64,000 nucleotides of DNA from Burkholderiaceae bacterium. Lineage in GTDB: Bacteria; Pseudomonadota; Gammaproteobacteria; Burkholderiales; Burkholderiaceae_E. A program made the position numbers and the translations under genes. The notes under the pieces were generated by a model. The model did not search any database. It was not told the DNA's origin and saw only the letters and a list, made by a program, of their open reading frames with translations. How positions within the stretch are numbered: the stretch's first letter is position 1; each line of letters opens with the position of its first letter. Where the stretch lies: positions 150,105 to 214,104 of the forward strand of contig JAMLIR010000004.1 in the NCBI GenBank assembly GCA_023954045.1. The letters run 5' to 3'. This document shows positions 1-8,289 of the stretch, piece by piece.

Positions 1-523
1 GGCTGTCGGCGTACTCGACATGCTCGACGCGCAGGCCGGCGCTTTCGAGGGAACGGCAGAGCGTCACCGCAGTGTAGCGGCGATGGTGGCCCACCAGGCG
101 ATCCAATCCGCTGAACAGCACCTGAAACGCTGGCACGTAGATGAGGCACCGCCCCCCTCGTCGCAACTTCGGTACCAGTGCCGTCATTGCTGCTACGTCG
201 TCGTCGATGTGTTCGAGGACGTTCAGAGAAAACAGGAAGTCGACGCTCGCGTCGACGAGCTCGCGAGGGGATCGCACCGTCTCGAAACCCTGTTGCTCGA
301 GGCCATGCGCCAGTTCCGGGTCGATTTCGAGGCACGACACGCGGTGGCCCCTGTCGCGCAGCATGCTGGCGAACAACCCGAGTCCGGCCCCGAAGTCCAG
401 GATGCGGCCGTTCCGCGGGGCGTGGCGCTCGATCAGCGCCAGCAGGAACGCGTTATAGCGCGTGGCCAGGCGCATTGCCTCCAGGTTGTCCTTTCCGGAA
501 TAGCTGAATGCGCCCGCCGTCAT
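1..523 (-). CDS. Class I SAM-dependent methyltransferase (C-terminus cut by window edge)
   Basis: The reverse strand encodes a Rossmann-type methyltransferase. Motif I, GRILDFGAGLGLFASML, lies near residues 39-55; an acidic ribose-binding strand (CLEIDPEL) follows, then LNVLEHIDDD and a later RHHRRYT-like segment as in methyltransferases of the Methyltransf_11/23 type. The start chosen is the ATG at 523, whose ATGA overlaps the stop of the upstream remnant reading frame. The protein runs off position 1, so its end is not visible. The substrate cannot be told; neighbouring glycosyltransferase, GtrA and PAP2 genes suggest a lipid-carrier or surface-glycan context. The family call is firm, the role is inferred. 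Confidence 0.82.
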   Translation of the reverse strand, partial: MTAGAFSYSGKDNLEAMRLATRYNAFLLALIERHAPRNGRILDFGAGLGLFASMLRDRGHRVSCLEIDPELAHGLEQQGFETVRSPRELVDASVDFLFSLNVLEHIDDDVAAMTALVPKLRRGGRCLIYVPAFQVLFSGLDRLVGHHRRYTAVTLCRSLESAGLRVEHVEYADS

Positions 524-660
524 CGTGCCGCCCGGTCTCCGTCGACCAGCAGGTGCACGTCGGCGTCGATGTCGGCGAACATCCTGCGCGCGACGTTGCC
601 CTTGCCCGGCCAGTTCCGGCCTGCGGCGGCCGCGGTGGGGATTGGCAGCGATGCGGTCAT
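520..660 (-). pseudogene. Remnant of a family 2 polyprenyl glycosyltransferase
   Basis: A 46-codon frame contains GKGNVARRMFADIDADVH followed by LLVDGD (about 535-606). This closely resembles the conserved block of GT2 polyprenyl glycosyltransferases that carries the catalytic acidic residues (typically GKGNVVRRMFADIDADVY...VDGDDTY). Everything else of the roughly 250-400-residue enzyme is missing: the N-terminal nucleotide-binding part is absent and the frame stops right after VDGD. The stop overlaps the ATG of the methyltransferase. I read it as a deletion scar of a gene once placed before the methyltransferase. The resemblance is from memory of the family and not from an alignment. Confidence 0.55.
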
Positions 661-745
661 TTTCGAGGTTCGGGCTGCATGAGATTTTGCCTCATTCAAC
701 CGGCGTTGGCAGAATCCGATACGGTCAGAGTTCACGAAGGGCGCA

Positions 746-2245
746 ATGGGCGCGGCATCTCTCGGGCGATTCAGGGCACTGTTCGACATCTACTCGCCGC
801 GCCCCCTGCACAGGGGCGTCGTGCTGGGCTGCATGGCCTTGGGCGTGTGGCTGCTCGCCAATGGGGTCGCCACGCGGTCGACCGTCGGAGCGATACCGTT
901 TCTCCTGTTGGTCTGGGCGAATCACGAGCGCTTCCTGGCCACCGTCGACGGGCTGTTCGAGCAGCGCACCTGGCTGGTGCTCGCCGTCCCGCTGGCCGTG
1001 TATGCCGCGCCGCTGATCGTGGTGCCGCCGATCGCCTCGGACGACCTGTTGCGTCACATTGGTTGGGCCTTCTGGCCAGGCGGCTACCGCGACATGTACG
1101 TGCGAACAGCGCTGCCGCCGGCCGAGCTCTACCCCACCTTCGACTGGGTGATGGGCGCGCTGGCGAGGCTGGCCGGCGCCGCTGCGGCGATGTGGACTGC
1201 GCAGGCGCTCGCGTGCGCGGGACTGGTGCTGGTCTTCGTGCTGGCTGCGCGGCGCCTGCTTGCGGGGCATCCGATGTGGGCAGTGCTCACGCTCGCGGCA
1301 CTGATCCTGGTGCTTCAGCTGATCTCGGGGCGGCTTTCGCTGGCTCGGCCCGAGATCTTCATGACGATCTGGGCGCTGTCAGCGCTGCTGGCACGCGGAT
1401 CGGTCGGTACCGTCGTCTGGTCGGCCACCGGCCTGGCGCTCGGTTCCGGTTACTGGCTCGCACCGCTCTACTACCCGGCCGCGATGCTGCTGCCGATCGG
1501 GGGCCGCGCGAGGGCGCTGGTCTTCGCGGCCCTTTGCCTCTGCTGGGTAGGGATGTGGTGGTGGCTGACCGACGGACGGCTTTTCGAGGTGATACGCTGG
1601 CCTCTGGAGCAGGTGGGCAACCGCGTGCCCGGTCTCGGCGTCATGGAGAACGAGAGTATCGTCAACGTGCTGCTCACCCCACCGATGCTGGCCTTGGCGC
1701 TCGCGTCCGTCTGGGCGGCTCGGCGCGGCGGCGATGTGCGTCTGCTGCTGCTCGCCGGCTTCTTCCTGCTGTCGAACCAGGCGCGCTACGGGGGCATCGT
1801 GGCGCCGCTGCTCGCGCTGCATGCGCTGTCGGCCGCGCCGCGCCTGCGGCTTCGATGGCCCGCGATGGCGCGGTCGGCGGCGGTGGCGATCGGCAGCGTC
1901 GCTCTCGCCTGGTTGTCGGCCGGCTGGCCCCGCTACGGCGACCTGCCCGGCTTCAATCTGCCCGCCGGTGCGGTGGTGCTGACGTCATTCGGCCAGGCGA
2001 CGTACAGCATCCCGTTCGCCAATCTCGGCTTGGTGCGGGTTGCGCCTGCCTTCGAGGTCGGCGCTGCTGATCCTGCCGTCCAGCGCCTGGTCCTCGCGAT
2101 CGGCCGAGGCAGCGTCGATTGCGCCGAGTTGAAGGACCAGGGTTTCACGCACCTGGTCGAGAGCACGTTGCGGGGTCCGCCGCCGCCCTGCGTCACGCTG
2201 GCCGCGATGCAGGGGGGCTGGCGGCTCTGGCGAATCGACCCGTGA
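746..2245 (+). CDS. Polytopic membrane protein, GT-C-like architecture, function unknown
   Basis: A 499-residue protein made mostly of hydrophobic segments with short basic loops, about ten to twelve membrane spans, and a soluble tail of about 90 residues. The loop PPIASDDLLRHIGWAFWPGG after the third span carries an acidic pair, as is common in the first periplasmic loop of GT-C glycosyltransferases. The end of the protein contains SIPFANLGLVRV and a short region with two cysteines (DCAEL and PPPCVTL). Its stop overlaps the GTG of the GtrA-like gene, so the two are probably translated together. It could be a mannosyltransferase-like enzyme or a glycan-processing membrane protein; no specific function is claimed. 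Confidence 0.65.
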   Translation: MGAASLGRFRALFDIYSPRPLHRGVVLGCMALGVWLLANGVATRSTVGAIPFLLLVWANHERFLATVDGLFEQRTWLVLAVPLAVYAAPLIVVPPIASDDLLRHIGWAFWPGGYRDMYVRTALPPAELYPTFDWVMGALARLAGAAAAMWTAQALACAGLVLVFVLAARRLLAGHPMWAVLTLAALILVLQLISGRLSLARPEIFMTIWALSALLARGSVGTVVWSATGLALGSGYWLAPLYYPAAMLLPIGGRARALVFAALCLCWVGMWWWLTDGRLFEVIRWPLEQVGNRVPGLGVMENESIVNVLLTPPMLALALASVWAARRGGDVRLLLLAGFFLLSNQARYGGIVAPLLALHALSAAPRLRLRWPAMARSAAVAIGSVALAWLSAGWPRYGDLPGFNLPAGAVVLTSFGQATYSIPFANLGLVRVAPAFEVGAADPAVQRLVLAIGRGSVDCAELKDQGFTHLVESTLRGPPPPCVTLAAMQGGWRLWRIDP

Positions 2246-2709
2246 TCGCGCCGCAACCACCGGGTCGGGATCAGCCTGATCGCGCATCCGGCATGCTCGG
2301 CCAGTTCCTCCGCTTCGGACTGGTCGGCCTGCTCGGCTTCTTGATCGACACCGGCCTGACGCTTGGCCTCGAGCGGGGCGCAGCGTGGCCTGCGTTCGCC
2401 GCGCGACCTCCGGCGATCGTGGCGGCGATACTGGTGACCTGGTGCCTCAATCGCGGCTTCTCGTTCAGGGTCAACGCACCGCTGTCCAGCGTCGGGCCGT
2501 ATGCGCTGGTCGCCACCGCTGTGGCGCTGCTCAACTATCTGCTGTTCCTGATCGGCGTCGGCCACGGCATGGGTACGGTCGCCGCAATCTTCGCGGCCAC
2601 GGCCGTTTCGATGGTCTTCAGCTTCCTCGGCTACCGGTATTTCGCGTTCGGAGCGTATGCGCGGGGCCCTGATCCGGTGCCGCCCCGGGGTCCGAACAGG
2701 TGCGCATAG
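2242..2709 (+). CDS. GtrA-like membrane protein (lipid-linked sugar flippase family)
   Basis: About 155 residues with four predicted membrane helices. The opening LGQFLRFGLVGLLGFLIDTG and the closing FLGYRYFAFG are the hallmarks of the GtrA family, whose members are thought to flip undecaprenyl-phosphate-linked sugars. The GTG at 2242 overlaps the preceding stop (GTGA) and gives about 17 extra residues; the ATG at 2293 gives the family's usual start just before the first helix and may be the real one. The 3' end overlaps the convergent PAP2 gene by 79 bp. A GtrB-like partner glycosyltransferase is not adjacent but lies at 21909-22883. Confidence 0.82.
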   Translation: MIAPQPPGRDQPDRASGMLGQFLRFGLVGLLGFLIDTGLTLGLERGAAWPAFAARPPAIVAAILVTWCLNRGFSFRVNAPLSSVGPYALVATAVALLNYLLFLIGVGHGMGTVAAIFAATAVSMVFSFLGYRYFAFGAYARGPDPVPPRGPNRCA

Positions 2710-3614
2710 GCGGGGAGTCGGGAAAACGTCGCCAGGATGGCGCAGGCGATGGCAGCGCCCGCCACGAGATCCACGTAGTAGTGCGCTCCGAAGACCGGCG
2801 TCGAGCCGATCATCGCTGCGGAATATCCCGCCGCGGGCCAGAAGAGCACGGAGCCGCGGAAGCTCCAGGCAAGCACGATGCCCGCAGCGGTATGAAACGA
2901 AGGAAAGGTCACCAAGCCTGGAAGGTCGCGCAGGTCGAGCACGATCACGCCCTCGCCGCGGAGGCGTTCCATGTGGGGCAGGTGATACAGGCCCGGTGGC
3001 TCGCCGAATGCACCGAAGTCGGCTGAGGCGCCGAGATGTGTCGCCACGGCGGCTTCCGCCGGGAAGAACATCCCGATAGTCGTGCAGACGACGGCTACGA
3101 TCACGAAGGTCTCGAGGAAGAACGCGGCTCTCCGCAGATCGTGTTGCGCGGACAGCACCAGGTACGCGATCACGCTGACGGGAGTCAGTGACTTGTAGCC
3201 GTGATCCAGAACGGTCCTGAGGAAGTCGTTCCGCTCCACGAAGTGGAAGTACGTCAGCCAGTCGAGGCCGAGCCATTCATCCCAGCGCGACAGGACCCGA
3301 TCGGCGTACGCGAACGAGGTCGTCATCGACAAGTGATTGAACACGCGCAGCGCGAACCACGCCAGCAAGAGAAAGATCGTTCCCTGAAGAACGACGACGA
3401 GCCGCGCGAGAGCGCGTGATGCCGCGTCTCCGTCGAACGGGAATCGGCCCCGAAGCAGGAACGAGGTGGGCGCGGCCCCGGCCAGAAGCAGTCCGGTCAC
3501 TGCCAGCTGGTCGGCATGAAACCGGACTTCGCTGACAAGCACCCAGACGGCGTTCGCGAGGCAAAGCGCCAACACGAGGACGTAGGAGAGCGGCGACGGG
3601 AAGAAGACCGGCAT
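2631..3614 (-). CDS. PAP2-superfamily membrane protein (PSFHT/HYxxD type)
   Basis: A 327-residue polytopic protein. It carries TFPSFHTAAG and, about 40 residues later, GAHYYVDLVAG, which are the two histidine-bearing active-site motifs of PAP2 phosphatases of the Aur1/Ipt1-like (inositolphosphotransferase) branch. Such enzymes dephosphorylate or transfer head groups of phospholipids or polyprenyl phosphates at the membrane. It is the last of five PAP2 genes in a row and is separated from the preceding one by about 48 bp. Its 3' end overlaps gtrA-like coding sequence on the other strand. It resembles the protein of 6249-6836 in its motifs, suggesting these two are paralogues. Confidence 0.8.
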   Translation of the reverse strand: MPVFFPSPLSYVLVLALCLANAVWVLVSEVRFHADQLAVTGLLLAGAAPTSFLLRGRFPFDGDAASRALARLVVVLQGTIFLLLAWFALRVFNHLSMTTSFAYADRVLSRWDEWLGLDWLTYFHFVERNDFLRTVLDHGYKSLTPVSVIAYLVLSAQHDLRRAAFFLETFVIVAVVCTTIGMFFPAEAAVATHLGASADFGAFGEPPGLYHLPHMERLRGEGVIVLDLRDLPGLVTFPSFHTAAGIVLAWSFRGSVLFWPAAGYSAAMIGSTPVFGAHYYVDLVAGAAIACAILATFSRLPAYAHLFGPRGGTGSGPRAYAPNAKYR

Positions 3615-3662
3615 GGCGCGATCTCAGCGTTGTGCTTTCGCAGGGGGCATTGATGCACGCGC

Positions 3663-4631
3663 CTAGCGCCTGGTGGCGCCGCCCCGCAGCCGCGGGAGCA
3701 CAGTAGCCGGTGCGCTCCGGGCCATGCGGTCGAGCCGGTCCACCGCCGCCATCGACCCCGCCATCACCGCAACCCCGCCCACGCCGTCCAGCGCGTAGTG
3801 CCAGCCGAGGAACACGGTCGAGGCCCAGTTCAGGCAGAACCACGGCACGGTCAGCCACAGCGTCCAGCGCCACTCGCGCGCCAGCGTCGTCATCGCGATC
3901 CAGGCCAGGCCGACGTGCAGGCTCGGCATGCCCTGGGTGCCGGGCAGCAGGCCGTTCTGCGCAATCTCTCCGCGCATGAACGCGCGCAGCGCGTCGGCCA
4001 GCGCCGCGGTCGCGGTGCCGTCGAGTCGGAACAGTTCGGGCCTGTAGAAGATCGGCCCGGCGTTCGGGAACGCGATGCCGAGATACCGGGTCAGGTGGAA
4101 GGCGAGCACCACTGCCGCCATCGCGCGGGCCAGGCGCGGCAGGCGATCGCCGATCGTCATTGCGGCCACGGCCGCGAGCACGCCGAGCCACACTACCTGG
4201 TAGACGGCATCCCACAACCGGGGCAGGTCGAGCGGCGAGCCGAGCAGGGCGCGGAACAGCGGCTCCTCGACCGACCACAGGGCGGCGTCCCACCAGTGCG
4301 CGGACGAGAGCCGGTAGACCTCGACGAGGTTGGCCGACGCGGCCAGCCCGTAGCCGGCGACCGACATGATCAGCACCGCCTCGAGGCGGGGTTTGTGCAA
4401 GTGCATCCAGAGGTGGGCCAGGTCGAAGCGGTCGTCCTGGTTGCGCAGCAACCTGGGTGCCTGCACCAACGTCTGGAACAGCATCAGCAGCAGCGCAGCC
4501 AGACCGTAGAGCGCGGGAAATCCGATGACCACGGACGCCTCGCGCACGCCGAACGGAGCGAGCGCCGCGCTCCCCGCGACGGCCTGCGCGAGCACGGTCA
4601 GCGCGGCCGTGAGCAGGATCAGGGCGACCAT
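3663..4631 (-). CDS. PAP2-superfamily membrane protein (MPSLHV/GWHY type)
   Basis: The protein starts with a hydrophobic helix at the ATG at 4631, giving 322 residues; a longer frame upstream is arginine-rich and overlaps the neighbour, so it was rejected. The motifs QGMPSLHVGLAWIAM and FLGWHYALDGVGG are the two conserved PAP2 histidine motifs, with the conserved FPNAGPIFYRPE loop before them. The start lies inside the end of the preceding gene (13-bp overlap). The same motif set occurs in the adjacent 4619-5686 protein, so they look like tandem duplicates. The substrate is unknown; polyprenyl-phosphate or phospholipid chemistry is likely. Confidence 0.8.
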   Translation of the reverse strand: MVALILLTAALTVLAQAVAGSAALAPFGVREASVVIGFPALYGLAALLLMLFQTLVQAPRLLRNQDDRFDLAHLWMHLHKPRLEAVLIMSVAGYGLAASANLVEVYRLSSAHWWDAALWSVEEPLFRALLGSPLDLPRLWDAVYQVVWLGVLAAVAAMTIGDRLPRLARAMAAVVLAFHLTRYLGIAFPNAGPIFYRPELFRLDGTATAALADALRAFMRGEIAQNGLLPGTQGMPSLHVGLAWIAMTTLAREWRWTLWLTVPWFCLNWASTVFLGWHYALDGVGGVAVMAGSMAAVDRLDRMARSAPATVLPRLRGGATRR

Positions 4632-5686
4632 CGCTGCCCGATTCCCGAAGCGCCGCCCGCTTCGCCCGCGCCGCAGGCGCGCAGCAGGCGCACGGCGATC
4701 CACACGCAGGCCGCGCCGAGCGCGATGCCGCCTGCGCCGTCGACGATGTAGTGCCAGCCGAGCACGACCGTCGAGGTCCAGACCAGCGCGACCCACGGTG
4801 CGGTGATCCAGAGGGTCCAGCGCGCGGCGCGCGCGAGCCAGTACGCGGTGACCGCCACCATTGCGACGTGCAGGCTGGGCATCGCCGAGACGCCGCCCAG
4901 CAGGATGCCGCCCGAGTGCATCGCGCGCTCGGGGGGCGAACCCATCACCTGCGCGACCATCCGCATCGCGTCGCCGGTCACCGAACCGTCGAGGTAGGCG
5001 AACACCTCGGGCCGGTAGAAGGCGGGCCCCATGACCGGGTTCAGCACTCCGAGCAGTCGCCCGACGTAGAAAAGCACGATCATCGTGACGCAGTAGTGCA
5101 GCACGATGCGCGAGCCGCGACCGATGACGACCAGCGCGAAGGCCGCGACCAGCTCGATGCCCCAGGCGCTGTGGTACAGGCGGTCCCAGGCCGCAGTGTC
5201 GATCGGCAGCGCGGCGACCCGCTCGAGCACGCCGCCCTCCAGGCGCCAGAAGAACGGATCGCGCCAGTGGGTGCTGTGCGCGAGCAGCTCCAGGTTCAGC
5301 AGCGTGATGTTCGACGTACCGAGGATCGCGACGGCGGTGGCGAGCAGCATCGCGACGGGTGCCGGCCCGCAGCTGAAGAAGCGCCGCGCGCGCATCGCGA
5401 CGACGCCGAGCGGTGCGTCGCCGGACCGACCCGCGCGCCGCTGCAGCGCGTCGGCGGCCAGGCCGACCGACACCAGCGAGCCGTCCCAGGCGATGCCCAT
5501 CAGCAGCAGCAGCCCGAGCATCGCAGCGAGCAGCAGCGGCGTGTCGCGAAACCAGGGCACGAACGGCGAGCCGGCCACAGCGGCCAGAAGCGCGGTGCCC
5601 AGCGCGCTGGCCGCGTAGAGGCCGGCGATGATCGCCAGCGCCCGCAGCGGGGCGACGTCGGCGGTTGCGGCGGCGCGGCCGCTCAC
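4619..5686 (-). CDS. PAP2-superfamily membrane protein (MPSLHV/GWHY type), paralogue of the next gene
   Basis: A GTG at 5686 overlaps the stop of the preceding gene (GTGA) and gives 355 residues with about eight membrane spans. NPVMGPAFYRPEVFAYLDG is followed by SAMPSLHVAMVAVTAYW and VLGWHYIVDGAGGIALG, the active-site histidines of PAP2 enzymes. The order and spacing match the downstream protein at 3663-4631. The very long arginine-rich extension of this frame further upstream overlaps two genes and is not real. The N-terminal 100 residues have several extra hydrophobic segments compared with the paralogue. Confidence 0.8.
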   Translation of the reverse strand: MSGRAAATADVAPLRALAIIAGLYAASALGTALLAAVAGSPFVPWFRDTPLLLAAMLGLLLLMGIAWDGSLVSVGLAADALQRRAGRSGDAPLGVVAMRARRFFSCGPAPVAMLLATAVAILGTSNITLLNLELLAHSTHWRDPFFWRLEGGVLERVAALPIDTAAWDRLYHSAWGIELVAAFALVVIGRGSRIVLHYCVTMIVLFYVGRLLGVLNPVMGPAFYRPEVFAYLDGSVTGDAMRMVAQVMGSPPERAMHSGGILLGGVSAMPSLHVAMVAVTAYWLARAARWTLWITAPWVALVWTSTVVLGWHYIVDGAGGIALGAACVWIAVRLLRACGAGEAGGASGIGQRWSP

Positions 5687-6252
5687 CGGTCGCTCCGCTC
5701 GGGGAGCAGCGCGCGAACCAGCGCGGCGACCGCCAGCGCGACGAGCGCGCCCGCCACCACGTCGGCCGGGAAGTGCGCGCCGACCGAGACCCGCGACACG
5801 CAGACCAGCAGCGCGAACGCGATCAGCGCCCAGCGCACCGGTCGCGAACTGCCCGGACCCAGCGACGCGGCCATCAGCACCGCGAACGCCGCGTGCCCGG
5901 ACGGAAACGCGTGGAGCTCGTCGGACCGCCCGACCAGCGTGACCGCAGCCTCCCCGAGGGCCTTCACGGGCCGCGGAAAGTCGAAGGCACGCTTGAGCGC
6001 GGGCACGACCAGCACCGAGGTCAGCACGTAGCCGACGGCGAAGACGACGACGTTCGCTGCGGGGAGCGACGCGGGGCGGGCACGGCTCCACAGCAGCGCG
6101 ATCGCGACGTACAGCGGGTACAGCGACGGGTGCCCGAGCGCGGTCGCGGCGATCATCGCTGCGTCGATCCAGGGCCGGTGCCAGCCGTTCACCAGCCCGA
6201 ACAACTGCACGTTCAGGCCGTGCCAGCCGTACCAGGCGGCCTGTGCGGTCAT
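5683..6252 (-). CDS. Classical PAP2 phosphatase (KX6RP-PSGH-SRX5HX3D)
   Basis: The ATG at 6252 overlaps the stop of the preceding gene (ATGA), giving 189 residues. All three motifs of the acid phosphatase superfamily are present: KRAFDFPRP, then HAFPSGHAAFAVL, then SRVSVGAHFPADVVAG. This is the form found in bacterial undecaprenyl-pyrophosphate and phosphatidylglycerophosphate phosphatases (PgpB/BcrC types). It is the only one of the five neighbouring PAP2 proteins with the canonical PSGH signature. A role in recycling a polyprenyl carrier is a reasonable inference but is not shown. Confidence 0.85.
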   Translation of the reverse strand: MTAQAAWYGWHGLNVQLFGLVNGWHRPWIDAAMIAATALGHPSLYPLYVAIALLWSRARPASLPAANVVVFAVGYVLTSVLVVPALKRAFDFPRPVKALGEAAVTLVGRSDELHAFPSGHAAFAVLMAASLGPGSSRPVRWALIAFALLVCVSRVSVGAHFPADVVAGALVALAVAALVRALLPERSDR

Positions 6253-6836
6253 CGCAGTCGCGCCGGCGGGACTGCGCGGTCGCGGCGCGCGAGCCACAGG
6301 CAGGCGGCAGCCGTGATCGCCGCGCCCGCCAGCATGTCGACCAGGTAGTGGCCACCCCCGGTCGGGATCGCGACGAGCACGCCGAGATTGAGAATCAGCG
6401 CCGGCCAGAACAGGGGAGCGATCCCGCGCGTGACCCAGACGAGGATCAGCGCGATCGCCGTGTGGTACGAGGGAAACGTGACGATGCCGGTCTGGCGCCC
6501 CACGTCGATGACGGGTGCGGTCTGGTCGCGCAGCGTGTTCAGGTCCGCCAGGTGATAGGCCTTGTGGAGGTCGACGCCGTAGTACGCCCAGGCCGACTGC
6601 GCCGGGAACAGCCCGGAGAGGACGACGACCACGATGCCGGTCACGATCAGCAGCGCGACCAGCTCGCGCACGCGGTCGCCCAGCCCGGCGAGTCCGGCGA
6701 CGCTGGCCAGCCCCGACAGCGCGAGCGCCGTCCAGCTGGCCAGTCGGCCTGCCGTGCGGCGGCGCTCGTGTGCGCAGGGCTCTGCAGCCCGACCGCAGGC
6801 ACCCGGCTGCGCAATGCCCGCCGCCGTCGGCGTCAT
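6249..6836 (-). CDS. PAP2-superfamily membrane protein (PSYHT/HYxxD type)
   Basis: The 195-residue protein starts at an ATG overlapping the stop of the VWA pilus gene (ATGA). After an arginine-rich N-terminus come hydrophobic segments; TFPSYHTAIAL (PSYH at residues 122-125) and GGHYLVDMLAG (H163, D167) are the PAP2 catalytic motifs. It is the first of a run of five such proteins and links the pilus genes upstream to the phosphatase run downstream. Its motifs are closest to those of the last member (2631-3614), although it is shorter. The substrate is unknown. Confidence 0.78.
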   Translation of the reverse strand: MTPTAAGIAQPGACGRAAEPCAHERRRTAGRLASWTALALSGLASVAGLAGLGDRVRELVALLIVTGIVVVVLSGLFPAQSAWAYYGVDLHKAYHLADLNTLRDQTAPVIDVGRQTGIVTFPSYHTAIALILVWVTRGIAPLFWPALILNLGVLVAIPTGGGHYLVDMLAGAAITAAACLWLARRDRAVPPARLR

Positions 6837-8266
6837 AGCGTCAGGCGCAGGATCTCGCTGGCGATCGTCGAGAAGCAGCGGCCCAGTTCGCTGGCGTTAC
6901 GCGCGAAGCAGTACAGCCCCTGCGGCTGGGCCGCATTGCGCGTGTCGGCGTCCGCCGTATTCGCGAGCCGCTTCAGGATGTTCGAGCCGCGTTCGCGCGC
7001 CGAGGTGTACCCGCAGTTGCCCCCGGAGAACGACGGCTCGAGGTCGTTGAGCGCGTCGCCCAGGCCGATCGTGTAGATGCGGATCTCCTGGCCCCGGGCA
7101 ATGTTCGCGATGTTCTCGACCATGTTGCGCGCCGCCCGGTTGACGTTGCAGCGGGTGTCCGTGGGGGGCGAACCACTGAGCGTGCGCGGGAACGGATGCC
7201 CGGTGTAGCTCGCCAGCGACACTGCGGGTTCCGAGGGCACGGTGACGGAGCCGCCGGTCGTCGGCAGCCGGGTGATGTTGTTGACGGTGTAGCCGCCGTC
7301 GTCGAAGTTCGATCCCCAGGAGAGGTTGCGCCGGTCCTCACGGAACATTCGGTACGCAGAGTTCGGGTAGTTCGCGTCGTTGCCCGAGCCGGAAGTCTCG
7401 GAATACAGGTTCCCGGTGATCGGGTTCGGGCTGCCACCCGAGCGGGGGAAGGCGCCGTTGACCACGTTGGGCGCGCCGTCGCTGAAGAACAACACCACGC
7501 GCAGGCTCGACCGGGTGTCGGCCGGAACGCCGTCGAGCTCGCTCACTGCCTTGCGCATTCCCTCGGCCGACGCGGTCGCGCCGCCACGCGGCAATGCGTT
7601 GATCGCATTGTTCACCTGGGTGCGGTTGAAGCCGCGCGTCGTGGTCTTGTTGATCGCCGCGTCGATGACCGCGCCGGACGAGAAAGAAACCAGGCCGACC
7701 CGGTCGCCACCGGCGCCGGCGCTGAACTTGTTCACGAAATCGTTGATCGCCGCGCTCTTCAGCGTCGCCAGGTCGGACGAACTGAGCGAGCCCGACGTGT
7801 CCATCACCAGCATCACGTCCAGGTCGCGCCGGATCGCCTCGCCCATCGCCGCGACGCCAGTGCCCGCCGGGCCGAGCACGCGGATGAAGGTCGTCGGCAT
7901 GTCGGCGCTGCCCGACACGGTGATGCGCCAGTGCCCGGTGCTCTCGTGCACCGCGGTCGTCGACGGCGCGCCCCGGGTCGATCCGAGGAAGCCCTCCGGG
8001 TAGTTCAAATTGTAGAAGCGCACTGCCGCCGCCTGCGCGTTGGCGATGCGGGTCGCGTCGTCGACGCCGGTGGCGAGCGCGCGGGCGCCGGCGATCGCCG
8101 CCGCGTCGACCGCGGCATTGAGGCGGGCCTTCACGCCGTAGGCGCGGCCGGAGTCGATCGCCAGCCCGACTGCGCCGATCAGTACGATCAGCGAGAAGCC
8201 GACGAGGATCAGCACCTGGCCGCGCTGGCGGCGCGGCGATGCGGGGCGAAGGTACGAACGGTGCAT
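6833..8266 (-). CDS. tadG: TadG-like pilus-associated protein with VWFA domain
   Basis: Starting at the ATG at 8266, preceded by GAGGAG, the protein has 477 residues. The N-terminus (QVLILVGFSLIVLIGAVGLA, then DSGRAYGVKARLNAAVDAAA) is the TadG-type N-terminal membrane anchor. A von Willebrand factor A domain follows, with the MIDAS motif DTSGS at residues 156-160 and FFSDGAPN later. Such proteins are minor components or assembly factors of Tad pili, exposed beyond the inner membrane. Four cysteines near the end may form disulfides. It follows two TadE-like genes and overlaps the first PAP2 gene. The symbol is by family resemblance. Confidence 0.8.
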   Translation of the reverse strand: MHRSYLRPASPRRQRGQVLILVGFSLIVLIGAVGLAIDSGRAYGVKARLNAAVDAAAIAGARALATGVDDATRIANAQAAAVRFYNLNYPEGFLGSTRGAPSTTAVHESTGHWRITVSGSADMPTTFIRVLGPAGTGVAAMGEAIRRDLDVMLVMDTSGSLSSSDLATLKSAAINDFVNKFSAGAGGDRVGLVSFSSGAVIDAAINKTTTRGFNRTQVNNAINALPRGGATASAEGMRKAVSELDGVPADTRSSLRVVLFFSDGAPNVVNGAFPRSGGSPNPITGNLYSETSGSGNDANYPNSAYRMFREDRRNLSWGSNFDDGGYTVNNITRLPTTGGSVTVPSEPAVSLASYTGHPFPRTLSGSPPTDTRCNVNRAARNMVENIANIARGQEIRIYTIGLGDALNDLEPSFSGGNCGYTSARERGSNILKRLANTADADTRNAAQPQGLYCFARNASELGRCFSTIASEILRLTL

Positions 8267-8289
8267 GGCGTGTCTCCTCGAAGGACCGC

